From Streptomyces lincolnensis (GTDB taxonomy: Bacteria; Actinomycetota; Actinomycetes; Streptomycetales; Streptomycetaceae): DNA of 64,000 nt. Position numbers and translations under genes: made by a program. Of this stretch, positions 51,345 through 59,538 are shown in pieces; within the stretch, counting starts at the first letter, position 1; every line of letters starts with the position of its first letter. The stretch is from positions 8,742,001 to 8,806,000 of the forward strand of contig NZ_CP016438.1 in NCBI RefSeq assembly GCF_001685355.1. Reading direction: 5' to 3'. Under the pieces are notes generated by a model that saw nothing but the letters and a program-made list of their open reading frames with translations, ran no database searches and was not told the DNA's origin.

Positions 51345-52562
51345 TCAGGGGACGAGGTTTTCCGGGTGGCCGCCGCGCCACTCGGTGAGCAGGACGGTGG
51401 CGTCGTCCTCCAGAGTTCCGTCGTGGTGCTCCAGTACGGCCGCCATGAGGCGGCGCAGGGTCTCGTGCAGGGTGTGCCGGCCGGAGTGGTGGCGGCGGAC
51501 GAAGTCGATGAAACGGTCCCGGCCGAACCGCCCGCCGCGGGCGTCGCGGGCCTCGACGACGCCGTCGGTGTACAGCAACAGGCGGTCACCGGGCTGGAGT
51601 TGCTCCGTGCGCTGCTGTACGGGGAGTCCCAGACCCGCTCCCATCGGGCCGGCCGGGGGACAGGCCAGTTCGCTGGTCCACCGGTTGTCGCGCAGCAGGA
51701 TCGGCAGGGGATGTCCGCGGTTGGTCCAGGTCAGCCGGCCGGTCGCGAGATCCAGATCGGCCAGGATGCCCGTGACGTAGCGGCTCGTGCCGAACTGCTC
51801 GACCAGGGTCTCCTCCACCTGCCGGCCGGTGCCGACGAGCGAGGCCCCTTGGCGGCGGGCGTTGCGGCAGGCGGCCACGGCGACGTTGGCGGTGATCCCG
51901 GCCGTGGTGTCGTGCCCCATGGCGTCGAAGACCGCGAGGTGGAGGGTGCGGTCGGCCACGGCGTAGTCGAAGGCGTCGCCGCCGAACTGATAGGCGGGCT
52001 CCATCACGGCCCCCACGGTGGCCTCGCGCCCGGCGAAGGCGTTCGGCGGAGTGAGGTTCCACTGCATCTCCGCGGCCACGTTCATCGGCTCGGTGCGCAC
52101 CAGACGGGCGAAGGAGTCACTGAAGGACCGCTTGCTCAGCAGCAACAGGGCTGTCATCGAAGCCAGTTCGCGCAGGGCCCGACGCGTGGGTTCGTCGTCA
52201 CCGTCGGTGTCCGCGCGCAGCACGCCCAGCCGCTCCACGCCGTCGTTGATGGCCACCCACCAGCGTCGACGGCCCCGGGGGCCGCCTGTCCGCTCCTGTT
52301 CGGTGATCAGGTCCACCCGCTGGTAGGCCTGGCCGGGCAGGCTGCCCTGCACGGTGAACTCCTGCCCGCCACCCCCGGCGTTGGGCCCCGCGCCGGTCAG
52401 CTGCCGCAGCACCGTCTCCCGGATGTCCACCACCAGCACGACCGTGTCGTGCATACCGGCCGCGGCGGCGTGCCGGGCGATGAGGTCCGGAAGCTGCTCG
52501 AGGGTGACCGTGTGGCTGGCCTGCATCAGCCGTATCAGCGACGCTGCGGCACAGTCCGCCAC
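51345..52562 (-). CDS. PP2C/SpoIIE-family protein phosphatase
   Basis: This 405-residue protein starts at GTG 52562 with GGAAGGGAGG upstream. The C-terminal phosphatase domain (about 190-400) holds GGDAFDYAVADRTLHLAVFD with the metal Asp, AMGHDTTAGITANVAVAAC, LDLATGRLTWTNRGHPLPIL, LLLYTDGVVEARDARGG and DDATVLL. The N-terminal half is a GAF-like sensor without a clear cofactor motif (WWVAINDGVERLGVLRADTD). Such enzymes dephosphorylate anti-anti-sigma factors in sigma-B-type partner switching, which Streptomyces uses widely; no STAS or anti-sigma gene is adjacent. Its 3' end abuts the DUF4383 remnant. Confidence 0.9.
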   Translation of the reverse strand: MADCAAASLIRLMQASHTVTLEQLPDLIARHAAAAGMHDTVVLVVDIRETVLRQLTGAGPNAGGGGQEFTVQGSLPGQAYQRVDLITEQERTGGPRGRRRWWVAINDGVERLGVLRADTDGDDEPTRRALRELASMTALLLLSKRSFSDSFARLVRTEPMNVAAEMQWNLTPPNAFAGREATVGAVMEPAYQFGGDAFDYAVADRTLHLAVFDAMGHDTTAGITANVAVAACRNARRQGASLVGTGRQVEETLVEQFGTSRYVTGILADLDLATGRLTWTNRGHPLPILLRDNRWTSELACPPAGPMGAGLGLPVQQRTEQLQPGDRLLLYTDGVVEARDARGGRFGRDRFIDFVRRHHSGRHTLHETLRRLMAAVLEHHDGTLEDDATVLLTEWRGGHPENLVP

Positions 52563-52719
52563 GATGTCACCCTCCCTTCCGCTCGCGGGCCGGGTACCCG
52601 CCCCCGGCCCCCGCACGCAGGCTCCACCGGGGCGATACGTGCGCGGCGTGCCCTACGGGCTACACGCCCCCGGCCCCGATCGCCGGCCCCTGCCGACAGC
52701 GAAGGGAGCACCACGTGAG

Positions 52720-52860
52720 AAGCGCCGACTGCTCGTCCGGGCGGGGCAGACGCTGTACGTCCCCGCGGGCACCCTGCACAGCTTCGGCCCGGGCACGCTC
52801 GTCCACGAGATCGAGCAGACCTCGGACCTCACCGCGCTGGTGCTCGCCAGCGCGGGAGCA
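52720..52860 (+). pseudogene. Cupin-domain protein fragment
   Basis: The + frame reads RRLLVRAGQTLYVPAGTLHS and FGPGTLVHEIEQTSDLTALV, a cupin motif-1-to-motif-2 segment of the mannose-6-phosphate-isomerase/sugar-binding type. Only about 45 codons are recognisable, with no start or first beta-strands, and the reading runs into antisense of the YceI remnant. It is a remnant in the decayed 52.6-53.6 kb stretch. Confidence 0.6.
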
Positions 52861-52884
52861 CCCACGAGACGCTCTACCGAACCG

Positions 52885-53350
52885 TCAGGCGACGGGCGGC
52901 AGTTGGTCGCCCTGGACGGCCTGGATGTCGAGCTCCACGCGCAGGGTGGCGCCGATGGCCGCGATGCCGGCCTGGACGACCTGGTTGTAGTTCATCGCGA
53001 AGTCCTCGCGCCGCAGTTCGGTGGGCCACGCCCTGCACCTGGGCACCGGACAGCAGCCGGACCTCGACCCGGGTCACCCCGGGGCCGGAGATCTGGACGG
53101 GCAGCGCGGTGGGCCTGCGGCCGCTCGCGTCGACGGCGACCGTGAGATCACCGGCGGGCAGTTCGGGGACGGAGAAGGCGCCCTCGTGGTCGGACTTGAC
53201 CGTCGCCGGCACCTCGCCGCGCACATCGGTGACGACGATCAGCGCGCCCTCGACCGGCCAGCCGCCGTCCCCGTCCCGCACGGTGCCGGCCAGCCCGCTG
53301 GTGCCGGAGAACCGTACGTCGTACGTCACCGGTTCCTCGCCCACCACCAC
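52885..53350 (-). pseudogene. YceI-type protein remnant with carboxypeptidase-regulatory domain
   Basis: The reverse strand encodes a beta-sandwich regulatory domain (SGLAGTVRDGDGGWPVEGAL, SDHEGAFSVPELPAGDLTVA). Close to GAQVQG the frame changes and only the C-terminal strand pair of a YceI lipocalin-like domain remains (RREDFAMNYNQVVQAGIAAI, then TLRVELDIQAVQGDQLPPVA-stop at 52885). Most of the YceI barrel, normally about 170 residues, is deleted and the joint is out of frame. Confidence 0.7.
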
Positions 53351-53595
53351 GGTGGCCGCCTGCGGCTCTGCTCGACGACCGTCTTGACGACCCGCGCGGT
53401 CGCGGGGGAGCGCTGGTCCAGCAGGTCGCAGGCTTTCTGGGCCTCGGTGCCGGGGATGGAGAAGGACGAGGCGCCCGCGGAGGGGGCGTTGAACGCCGCG
53501 ACGCCCGCGACGGCCGGCAGCGCCGCCCGGAACAGGGCGATGAAGTGGCGTCGCCGGAAGGCGAATCGGCCGAGTTCGTACAGGAAGGTGGCCAC
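53326..53595 (-). pseudogene. MMPL transporter, N-terminal remnant
   Basis: ATG 53595 opens MATFLYELGRFAFRRRHFIA and a first membrane helix, then SSFSIPGTEAQKACDLLDQR SP, which matches the N-terminus and first periplasmic segment of RND/MMPL transporters in Streptomyces. After about 70 residues homology stops and the frame ends at 53326; some 650 residues are missing. It is downstream of a TetR gene on the same strand, in the typical MMPL-TetR arrangement. Confidence 0.75.
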
Positions 53596-53711
53596 GGGAC
53601 GTACTCCCGGTCAGTCGTGGGGGTGTGCGGGGCGGGGTGACCGGCCCGACGACGTGAGCGGTGTCGTGTCAGGTACGGCTGGAATGGGGGTGTTGCCGGG
53701 GACCGAGGGGG

Positions 53712-54302
53712 TCACACGCCGAGGGCGGGGAGGACCACGGCGTCGAGGTAGGTCCGGAAGAACGCCTGCGTCGGCGGCCGGTCCTCGATCACGGCGCAGG
53801 TGATCATGGCGCCGAGCATCATGTGGGGCACGTAGTCCAACGCGGAGTTGTCCGCTCGGACTTCGCCGCGGTCGACGGCGCGCCGGAGCACCCGGTTGAA
53901 CTCGTCCAGCTCCGGTTCTATGAGCAGTTCGCGGAAGGCACGTCTGAGGTCCGGGTTGTGGTGCATGGCCATGGCCAGCGCGCGCATCAACGCGGACATC
54001 TCCTCCAGGGCGGCGTCGTTCTCCTGGGACAGCAGGGCGTCGAAGTCGCCCCGCAGCGATCCGGTGTCGACGTCGGCGATGCTGCCGGGCTTGTGGTGGC
54101 GCATCGCGCGGGCGACCAGCTCGGCCTTGCCGCCCCACTGCCGGTACAGCGTCGCCTTGCTGGACCGGGTGCGCGCGGCCACGGTGTCCATGGTCAGCGA
54201 GTCGTAGCCGACCTCTCGGAGCAGGTCGAGCACGGCCCCGTACAGCTCGGCCTCGCGCTCCGGCGTGATCCGGCCGCGACGGGGCGCTGCGACCTCCGTC
54301 AT
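53712..54302 (-). CDS. TetR-family repressor, probably of the lost MMPL transporter
   Basis: ATG 54302, with GGGAGGTGA 9 nt upstream, gives 196 residues. The DNA-binding part is YGAVLDLLREVGYDSLTMDT with VAARTRSSKATLYRQWGGKA (about residues 24-62); the C-terminal domain is TetR_C_11-like (DFDALLSQENDAALEEMSAL and FRELLIEPELDEFNRVLRRA). It is followed on the same strand by the MMPL remnant, which was probably its target. Its two operators upstream are intact, so it may still regulate itself or a distant gene. Confidence 0.88.
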   Translation of the reverse strand: MTEVAAPRRGRITPEREAELYGAVLDLLREVGYDSLTMDTVAARTRSSKATLYRQWGGKAELVARAMRHHKPGSIADVDTGSLRGDFDALLSQENDAALEEMSALMRALAMAMHHNPDLRRAFRELLIEPELDEFNRVLRRAVDRGEVRADNSALDYVPHMMLGAMITCAVIEDRPPTQAFFRTYLDAVVLPALGV

Positions 54303-54323
54303 CCCCACTCACCTCCCGCGTGA

Positions 54324-54398
54324 ACGAAACGGTTTCGTACGGACGGTCCATACGCCCCCGACCATACTCCGAAAACTACGAAAACGAAACCGTTTCGT
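54324..54398. promoter_or_regulatory. Two matching TetR operators, 60 bp apart
   Basis: ACGAAAC-G-GTTTCGT (54324-54338) and ACGAAAC-C-GTTTCGT (54384-54398) are the same 15-bp palindrome in opposite orientation, centres exactly 60 bp apart. They lie 22-96 bp upstream of the TetR start in an AT-richer region, the pattern expected for autoregulation. Confidence 0.85.
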
Positions 54399-54542
54399 AC
54401 ATGAGTCGACGGGCGTCCGTCGTCCGTAATGACGTGACCGGGATCTCGATGCGGCTTCGGGCCGCCGGTCCCTACGCTGGTCGACACCACAGCCCTTGAC
54501 CCGCGCGAGCGGGCAGGGAGCCGAGAATCCGGGAGTGCATCC

Positions 54543-54962
54543 ATGCTGCGCACCATGTTCAAGTCCAAGATCCACCGCGCCACCGTCACCCAGGCCGACC
54601 TGCACTACGTGGGATCGGTGACCATCGACGCGGACCTCCTCGACGCCGCCGACCTGCTGCCCGGCGAGCTCGTCCACATCGTCGACATCACCAACGGCGC
54701 CCGCCTGGAGACGTACGTCATCGAGGGCGCACGCGGCTCGGGCGTCATCGGCATCAACGGAGCGGCGGCGCACCTCGTCCACCCCGGCGACCTGGTGATC
54801 ATCATCAGTTACGCTCAGATGACCGACGCCGAGGCGCGGGAGTTCGAGCCCCGGGTCGTGCACGTGGACCGCGACAACCGCATCGTGGCCCTGGGCGCCG
54901 ACCCGTCCGAGCCGGTGCCGGGCTCGGACCAGGAGCGCAGCCCGCAGGCCGTCCCGGCCTGA
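54543..54962 (+). CDS. panD: Aspartate 1-decarboxylase proenzyme
   Basis: This 139-residue pyruvoyl enzyme makes beta-alanine for pantothenate and CoA. The self-cleavage site Gly24-Ser25 lies in [20 protein letters not shown]; Lys9 ([12 protein letters not shown]), Arg54 region ([12 protein letters not shown]) and [20 protein letters not shown] complete the active site, all normal. The C-terminal 20 residues beyond the barrel are a variable acidic tail. The ATG at 54543 follows a weak GGGAG-like site 11 nt upstream. Cytoplasmic homotetramer; no other pantothenate gene is adjacent. Confidence 0.97.
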   Translation: MLRTMFKSKIHRATVTQADLHYVGSVTIDADLLDAADLLPGELVHIVDITNGARLETYVIEGARGSGVIGINGAAAHLVHPGDLVIIISYAQMTDAEAREFEPRVVHVDRDNRIVALGADPSEPVPGSDQERSPQAVPA

Positions 54963-55012
54963 CCCATCGACCCTCGACGGCCGTCGACGGCCGCCGGACC
55001 AGGAGCGTGCCC

Positions 55013-55357
55013 ATGAGCGACATCGATATCCGCGACGACCGGGCGGCGGGCCGCCTGGAGGCGGTCGGCGGCGGCGAAGTCGTCGGCCGCATCGAGTACT
55101 TCGTCCTCGACGCCCCCGCCACCGCGCTCGTCCCCGTCCACACGATCGTCGAACCCGCCCACGAGGGACACGGCATCGCCGGCTCTCTGGCCCGCGAGCT
55201 GTACGCCATCGCCGCGCGCGAGGGCGTGGCCGTCGCCCCTCTCTGCCCGTACGTCGTCAAGTGGGCCGAACGCCATCCCGACGAGGCTCCGGCCGCCGGG
55301 GCCGAGCTGCTGGACGCGGCCAAGCAGTGGCTGAGGGAGCACCCCGAACGGTTCTGA
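55013..55357 (+). CDS. GNAT-type N-acetyltransferase (YjdJ-like)
   Basis: ATG 55013 with AGGAG 7 nt upstream gives 114 residues. The short GNAT core is visible: GGEVVGRIEYFVLD, HTIVEPAHEGHGIAGSLARE for acetyl-CoA binding (a degenerate Q/RxxGxG/A) and AVAPLCPYVVKWAERHPDEA, the typical C-terminal motif of the YjdJ/Gcn5-related mini-GNATs. The substrate is unknown. It follows panD by 50 bp and may share its mRNA. Confidence 0.85.
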   Translation: MSDIDIRDDRAAGRLEAVGGGEVVGRIEYFVLDAPATALVPVHTIVEPAHEGHGIAGSLARELYAIAAREGVAVAPLCPYVVKWAERHPDEAPAAGAELLDAAKQWLREHPERF

Positions 55358-55496
55358 ACAGCGGACACGCGCGTGGCCGCCCGGCCCATGCGGGCGCGCT
55401 CCGTGTTTGGTCCCGACGGGTGACTGCCGGCGCGGGTGCCGGGTACGCGGGGGAGGAGTCCAGAGAGCCGACGTTCACCACTGGCTGGAGGACACC

Positions 55497-55724
55497 ATGA
55501 CCAACCCGTACCCGGACCCCGTCCACCCGGGCCCTACGCCCGGACCGGACCCCGAGCCGCCCCCGGTCCCGACACCGGAGCCGCCTCCGGGCCCGGAACC
55601 GACACCGCCCGCCCCGCCGAGCCCGCCTCCCGGCCCGCGCCCGGTGCCGGATCCTGACCCGTCCCCGATCCCGCCGGGGCCCGAGCCGGTGCCGAATCCC
55701 GAGCCGGGGCCGCCGCTCAGGTGA
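55497..55724 (+). CDS. Proline-rich microprotein
   Basis: ATG 55497, after GGAGG, gives 75 residues of which roughly half are Pro, in repeats such as PGPTPGPDPEPPPVPTPEPP. It is acidic and disordered, without signal or membrane segment. Its last 8 bp overlap the 3' end of the convergent vWA-Z1 gene. The repeats differ in DNA, so selection on the protein is likely. No function known; similar small proteins occur in Streptomyces. Confidence 0.6.
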   Translation: MTNPYPDPVHPGPTPGPDPEPPPVPTPEPPPGPEPTPPAPPSPPPGPRPVPDPDPSPIPPGPEPVPNPEPGPPLR

Positions 55725-58700
55725 TGTCGTCCTCGGGGTGGGGCCCACCCGAGCCGCGTGTGTAGGGGAAGGTGAGCACGAAACCGACGACGGGCGGCAC
55801 AGGGTCTTCGGCGCCTTCGACCGGCGGGGCCACGGGATAGATGGTCAGCAACGGCTGATCCGGGCGCCGTACCGCGCGCATCGCTTGGGTCGAGGGCCGT
55901 GTGGGCCTCCGGTCGGGAGCGGACGCGGAGCGGGTCAGGTCCAGCGCGGCGGCGTACTGCTCCATGTCGAGGTCCCCGAACTGATCGACGGGACTGAGCA
56001 GCCGCCGCACGGTGTAGGTGCCCGGACGGTCCGGAACGACGGCGCGACGGACGACCGGCCCCACGAAATGACCGGCCACCGAGACGCTCTCGGATGCCCC
56101 CGCCTTCCTCACCAGTTGGACCGCCCAGCGGGTCAGCTCCCCGCGTGCCACGCAGCGGCGTACGTACGCGCACACCAGGTCGAGCTGCTTGCGGTCGGGA
56201 CGGGTGTGCGGGCGGTAGACGTCGAGGAACTCCTGAAGAACCGTCTGCGGGGGTACGTCCATCCACAGCAGGTTCCGGCCTGTGTGGGAGAGGGGGTCGG
56301 AGCCCGGGTGGTCGAGGACGTGGACAAAGTTCTCCAGGGCTTGGAAGTTGTGGTGCAGCATGGCGGGTGACAGGTCGAAGCTCAGGGTCTCCACGGAGGT
56401 GCCGGAGAAATCCTCAGCGGCTCTGCGCGGCCCCGCCGGACGCAACCACAGAGCGGACTGCCGCGGAGTGACGCCGAGGCCGGCCATGTCCCGGAGGCCC
56501 CGGAGCTGCTCGTCGGCGAAGGTGATGAGGTGTTCGTAGACACTGAGGACGGCGGGCGGCGCGTAGAGGCGGCGATCCTCGTCACCGACGCCGTCGGACC
56601 AGTGGTTCGAGTGCACGAACATCGCGTAGTCGTTCGATGAGCGCAGCTGGTAGCTGACGGCGAGCCCATTCCTCAAGTCCGGTGGCACCCGAGGGCCACA
56701 GATGGCCACGACACCGGGGCTCACTGCTGCCCCCGGCCGGTCGTCGCTCACCCGTACGATCGCGAGCCCTTGCACGGCAGGCGTGATGTGCGCGGACACC
56801 TCGTCCCAGGACGCGGCCCTCGGGTCCGCGAACCACAGGGACGCGAGCTGGTCCCGCAGCCGTAGGGCAGGCGTGCTGTCCGGCTTCCGCAGAGTGTCGG
56901 CGAGGACCTGGATGTGCTTCGCCACCTGATGGCGCACTCGGTCCTGGACAGCGACGAAGTTGCTGACGTACACGAGCATGCTGTCGGGTGCCGGAGCCCT
57001 GCCCCGAGCCCGCCGGGCGGCGCAGGCCAGCACGAAGGTGTTGATCGCCTCACGCAGGGAAGCGGGCAGGCCCTCGGGCGGGACGTGGCCGGAGCGATGG
57101 CGATCGGGCATCCACGTCTCGTGGTCGGTCACTTCGCGGACCGAGGCACCGAGCGGTGGCCGGGGGTCGAGGTGATCCGACGGTGCCGGCAGGTGGTAGA
57201 TGAAGTGGTCCGGGAACAGCTCCGGTGGACCGGAGGCGTCCAGGGCGGGCAGGAAGGATTCATACCGTACGTAGGCGGTCCTCCTGAAGCCGCCCACCAG
57301 CCGTAGGACGCTGCGGGCCGTGACGGACGGATTGCTCTTTCCGGCGGTCGAAGACGTGTTCGCCAGATCGATGACGAGCAGCGGACGGTCGGTGGGCGGG
57401 CTCACACGGGCGAGCCAGTCCCGTACACGGTCGACGACCCGCCGGTTCTTCTTGATCACGAACACGAGCGGGACAGACTCCGCCGGAGGGGGAAGCGAAG
57501 TCCGGAAAGAGGAGAACTCGTCGTTCTGCGTGGTCAGGGAGAGGATGTCGAGGGGCCGGACCGGGCTCCCGTTGCTCAACAGCCACTCATCCACCCGGCT
57601 CTGCGTCTGGCGCCGTTCGGCGTTGGTCGGGCCGGTGAGAACGACGATCGCCCCATAGCCGGCGTCGACGGCTTTGGCGGCCAGGCCGACGGCATGGGAG
57701 GTCCGCCCCGTACCCACCCCTGTGACGACCAGGCCGGAGCGTTGCCAGTGACCGGGACGCCGGGGGTCCTCAAGACGCGACAGCACGGCGTCCGTTGCCG
57801 AGTTGAGGCGATCGACCGCGTCCGGTGGCCAGTTCCCGACAGCGAGGTGTCGGAGAAACCGCTCCCAGAACGCCCACTGCCGCCGGCGGCCGTCCTCGTG
57901 CAGCCACGGTTCATGCCCGGTGGGGTCGTCCAGGACGACGGGTGCGGGGGCGTCGGGTCCCGCCACCGGGCGCTCCACCACCAAGCCCAGCAACTCCAAC
58001 GTCCGCGACAGCGCCACCCCCAACGGCGTCGCCTCCGCAGCGACCGCTTCCCCGCCGTCCGCGTCCTCGGCCACCGTCAGCAGTCGGCGCAGGCCGTCGT
58101 GGCCCGACGCGAGGTGATGGTTCAGCGTCCGGCTCAGTCGCAGGGCCTCGTGCTCGGGCAGCTCCTGTTCCAGACGGGCCCGCACCTGTGGTGACGCCCG
58201 CAGTACCACCTGGCCGCCCGGCTCCGCCTCCAACGTGAAGACCCCGGAACTCACCACCTCGGCGACATCGGCGGTCGTCGCCTCCGCGACATGCTCCGCG
58301 CGCAGCACATGCAGCATGTCCAGGCTCAGCCGGTCGAAGGGGGAGCACAGCACCGCGAGCCGCGCGGCGGCCGGGGAGGCCGTCCGCAGGAAACGTTCCG
58401 TACCGGCCTCGGACGTACCCGCCTCGACCCGCCTGGGCGCCGTCGGCTCGGGACGGCCGGGTACCTCGGGCCGTCCCGCGGCCGGGATCAGCGCCGCGGA
58501 GCAGCCGTCGGGTGCGGCGAGCATCACGGCCCGGGACCAGCGGCCGAGGGAGTGCGGGGAGAGGGAGAGCACGGGTACGGGCAGCCAGGAGTCCCGGGGC
58601 AGCAGGGGTGGCGGCCGGAAGTCGAGCCCGGCGTTGCCGGTGCCCGGGACCTGCTGGGTCACGCGTACGGTCGGCAGGTCCAGGCCCGTGCGGCGCCACA

Positions 58701-59538
58701 GCTTGGGCGGCAGCGGGTTGAGCAGGGCGACCGGCGTGCCGTGCGCCCAACTGCGCACCTGCTGCCAGATCTCCGGTGCCCGCCAGGCCGGAGCGGCGCA
58801 GTCCGAGACGACGACCACCAGACGTCGTCCGTCGGGCGCCCCGAGCTGACCGGCCGACGCCGACCGGCCCTCCGGGTCGGTCAGTTCGTTGCCCGAGTCC
58901 GGGTGGAAGTGGCGGACCTGGAGGGTGCGGAAGGCTCCGAGCCGGTCGAGTACGCCGGTGAAGGCGTGGACGGTCTCGCGCCACACCTGCATCGAGGGCG
59001 AGTCGTCGACGACGAGCACGAGGTCGAACCAGCGCTCGGGCGCCGGAGCGAAGACCGGGATGAGCTCGCCGCTGCGGGCATAGGCGTCGACGGTCGCGGA
59101 CACGTCGAGGGCCTGGTCCCGGCCGGTCCGCCAGGACCGCTTCCAGGGACGCAACGCCCTTGTCAGTTCCAGGGTGTGCGGCAGCGCCGACGCGCGCGGG
59201 AGAGCCACCGCATGGCCGGTGACCCGCGTGCCGGAGCCGGGGAGCCGTTCGTGGAGCGTACGGGCGGGCCCGCCCTCGGCCTGCCCCGAGGGCGTCGGCG
59301 GTCGCGCCGTGCGCGGGTCGGGGTCGGTACGAGGGTCAGCTGTTCCGGCGGGTGCCGGGGGAGCGGGCGGGGTGGCATCGGGCTCGGACGCTTCGGCCGG
59401 CGCGGGGGCCGCTCTCGAAGCCAGCCAGAGGGCTTCGGCGAGGGCCGTCGCGTCCAGGTGCGGGGCCACCGCGCGGAGCATCGAGACGGCCTCGCCCAGT
59501 GCCGGGAGCGGCCGCTCCTCAGGCACGGGAGAGCTCAC
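55717..59538 (-). CDS. SAV_2336-type / vWA / degenerate Z1-helicase fusion protein
   Basis: This 1273-residue protein starts at GTG 59538, overlapping the MoxR stop by 20 bp. Residues 10-45 match the SAV_2336 N-terminal helix pair (AVSMLRAVAPHLDATALAEA). Residues 168-345 are a vWA domain with MIDAS start VVDDSPSM (178-183). Residues 380-530 form a helical middle. Residues 545-1040 follow Z1-type helicases: GLVVTGVGTGRTSHAVGLAA (602-621), LVFVIKKNRRVVDRVRDWL, SMLVYVSNFVAVQDRVRHQV and GLAVSYQLRSSNDYAMFV. The ATPase residues are gone: the Walker A Lys is Arg612, the DEAD-like box is IDLAN (723-727), and the arginine motif GRWFGYR reads SNHWSDGVG. It is the last gene of the four-gene operon. Confidence 0.8.
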   Translation of the reverse strand: MSSPVPEERPLPALGEAVSMLRAVAPHLDATALAEALWLASRAAPAPAEASEPDATPPAPPAPAGTADPRTDPDPRTARPPTPSGQAEGGPARTLHERLPGSGTRVTGHAVALPRASALPHTLELTRALRPWKRSWRTGRDQALDVSATVDAYARSGELIPVFAPAPERWFDLVLVVDDSPSMQVWRETVHAFTGVLDRLGAFRTLQVRHFHPDSGNELTDPEGRSASAGQLGAPDGRRLVVVVSDCAAPAWRAPEIWQQVRSWAHGTPVALLNPLPPKLWRRTGLDLPTVRVTQQVPGTGNAGLDFRPPPLLPRDSWLPVPVLSLSPHSLGRWSRAVMLAAPDGCSAALIPAAGRPEVPGRPEPTAPRRVEAGTSEAGTERFLRTASPAAARLAVLCSPFDRLSLDMLHVLRAEHVAEATTADVAEVVSSGVFTLEAEPGGQVVLRASPQVRARLEQELPEHEALRLSRTLNHHLASGHDGLRRLLTVAEDADGGEAVAAEATPLGVALSRTLELLGLVVERPVAGPDAPAPVVLDDPTGHEPWLHEDGRRRQWAFWERFLRHLAVGNWPPDAVDRLNSATDAVLSRLEDPRRPGHWQRSGLVVTGVGTGRTSHAVGLAAKAVDAGYGAIVVLTGPTNAERRQTQSRVDEWLLSNGSPVRPLDILSLTTQNDEFSSFRTSLPPPAESVPLVFVIKKNRRVVDRVRDWLARVSPPTDRPLLVIDLANTSSTAGKSNPSVTARSVLRLVGGFRRTAYVRYESFLPALDASGPPELFPDHFIYHLPAPSDHLDPRPPLGASVREVTDHETWMPDRHRSGHVPPEGLPASLREAINTFVLACAARRARGRAPAPDSMLVYVSNFVAVQDRVRHQVAKHIQVLADTLRKPDSTPALRLRDQLASLWFADPRAASWDEVSAHITPAVQGLAIVRVSDDRPGAAVSPGVVAICGPRVPPDLRNGLAVSYQLRSSNDYAMFVHSNHWSDGVGDEDRRLYAPPAVLSVYEHLITFADEQLRGLRDMAGLGVTPRQSALWLRPAGPRRAAEDFSGTSVETLSFDLSPAMLHHNFQALENFVHVLDHPGSDPLSHTGRNLLWMDVPPQTVLQEFLDVYRPHTRPDRKQLDLVCAYVRRCVARGELTRWAVQLVRKAGASESVSVAGHFVGPVVRRAVVPDRPGTYTVRRLLSPVDQFGDLDMEQYAAALDLTRSASAPDRRPTRPSTQAMRAVRRPDQPLLTIYPVAPPVEGAEDPVPPVVGFVLTFPYTRGSGGPHPEDDIT

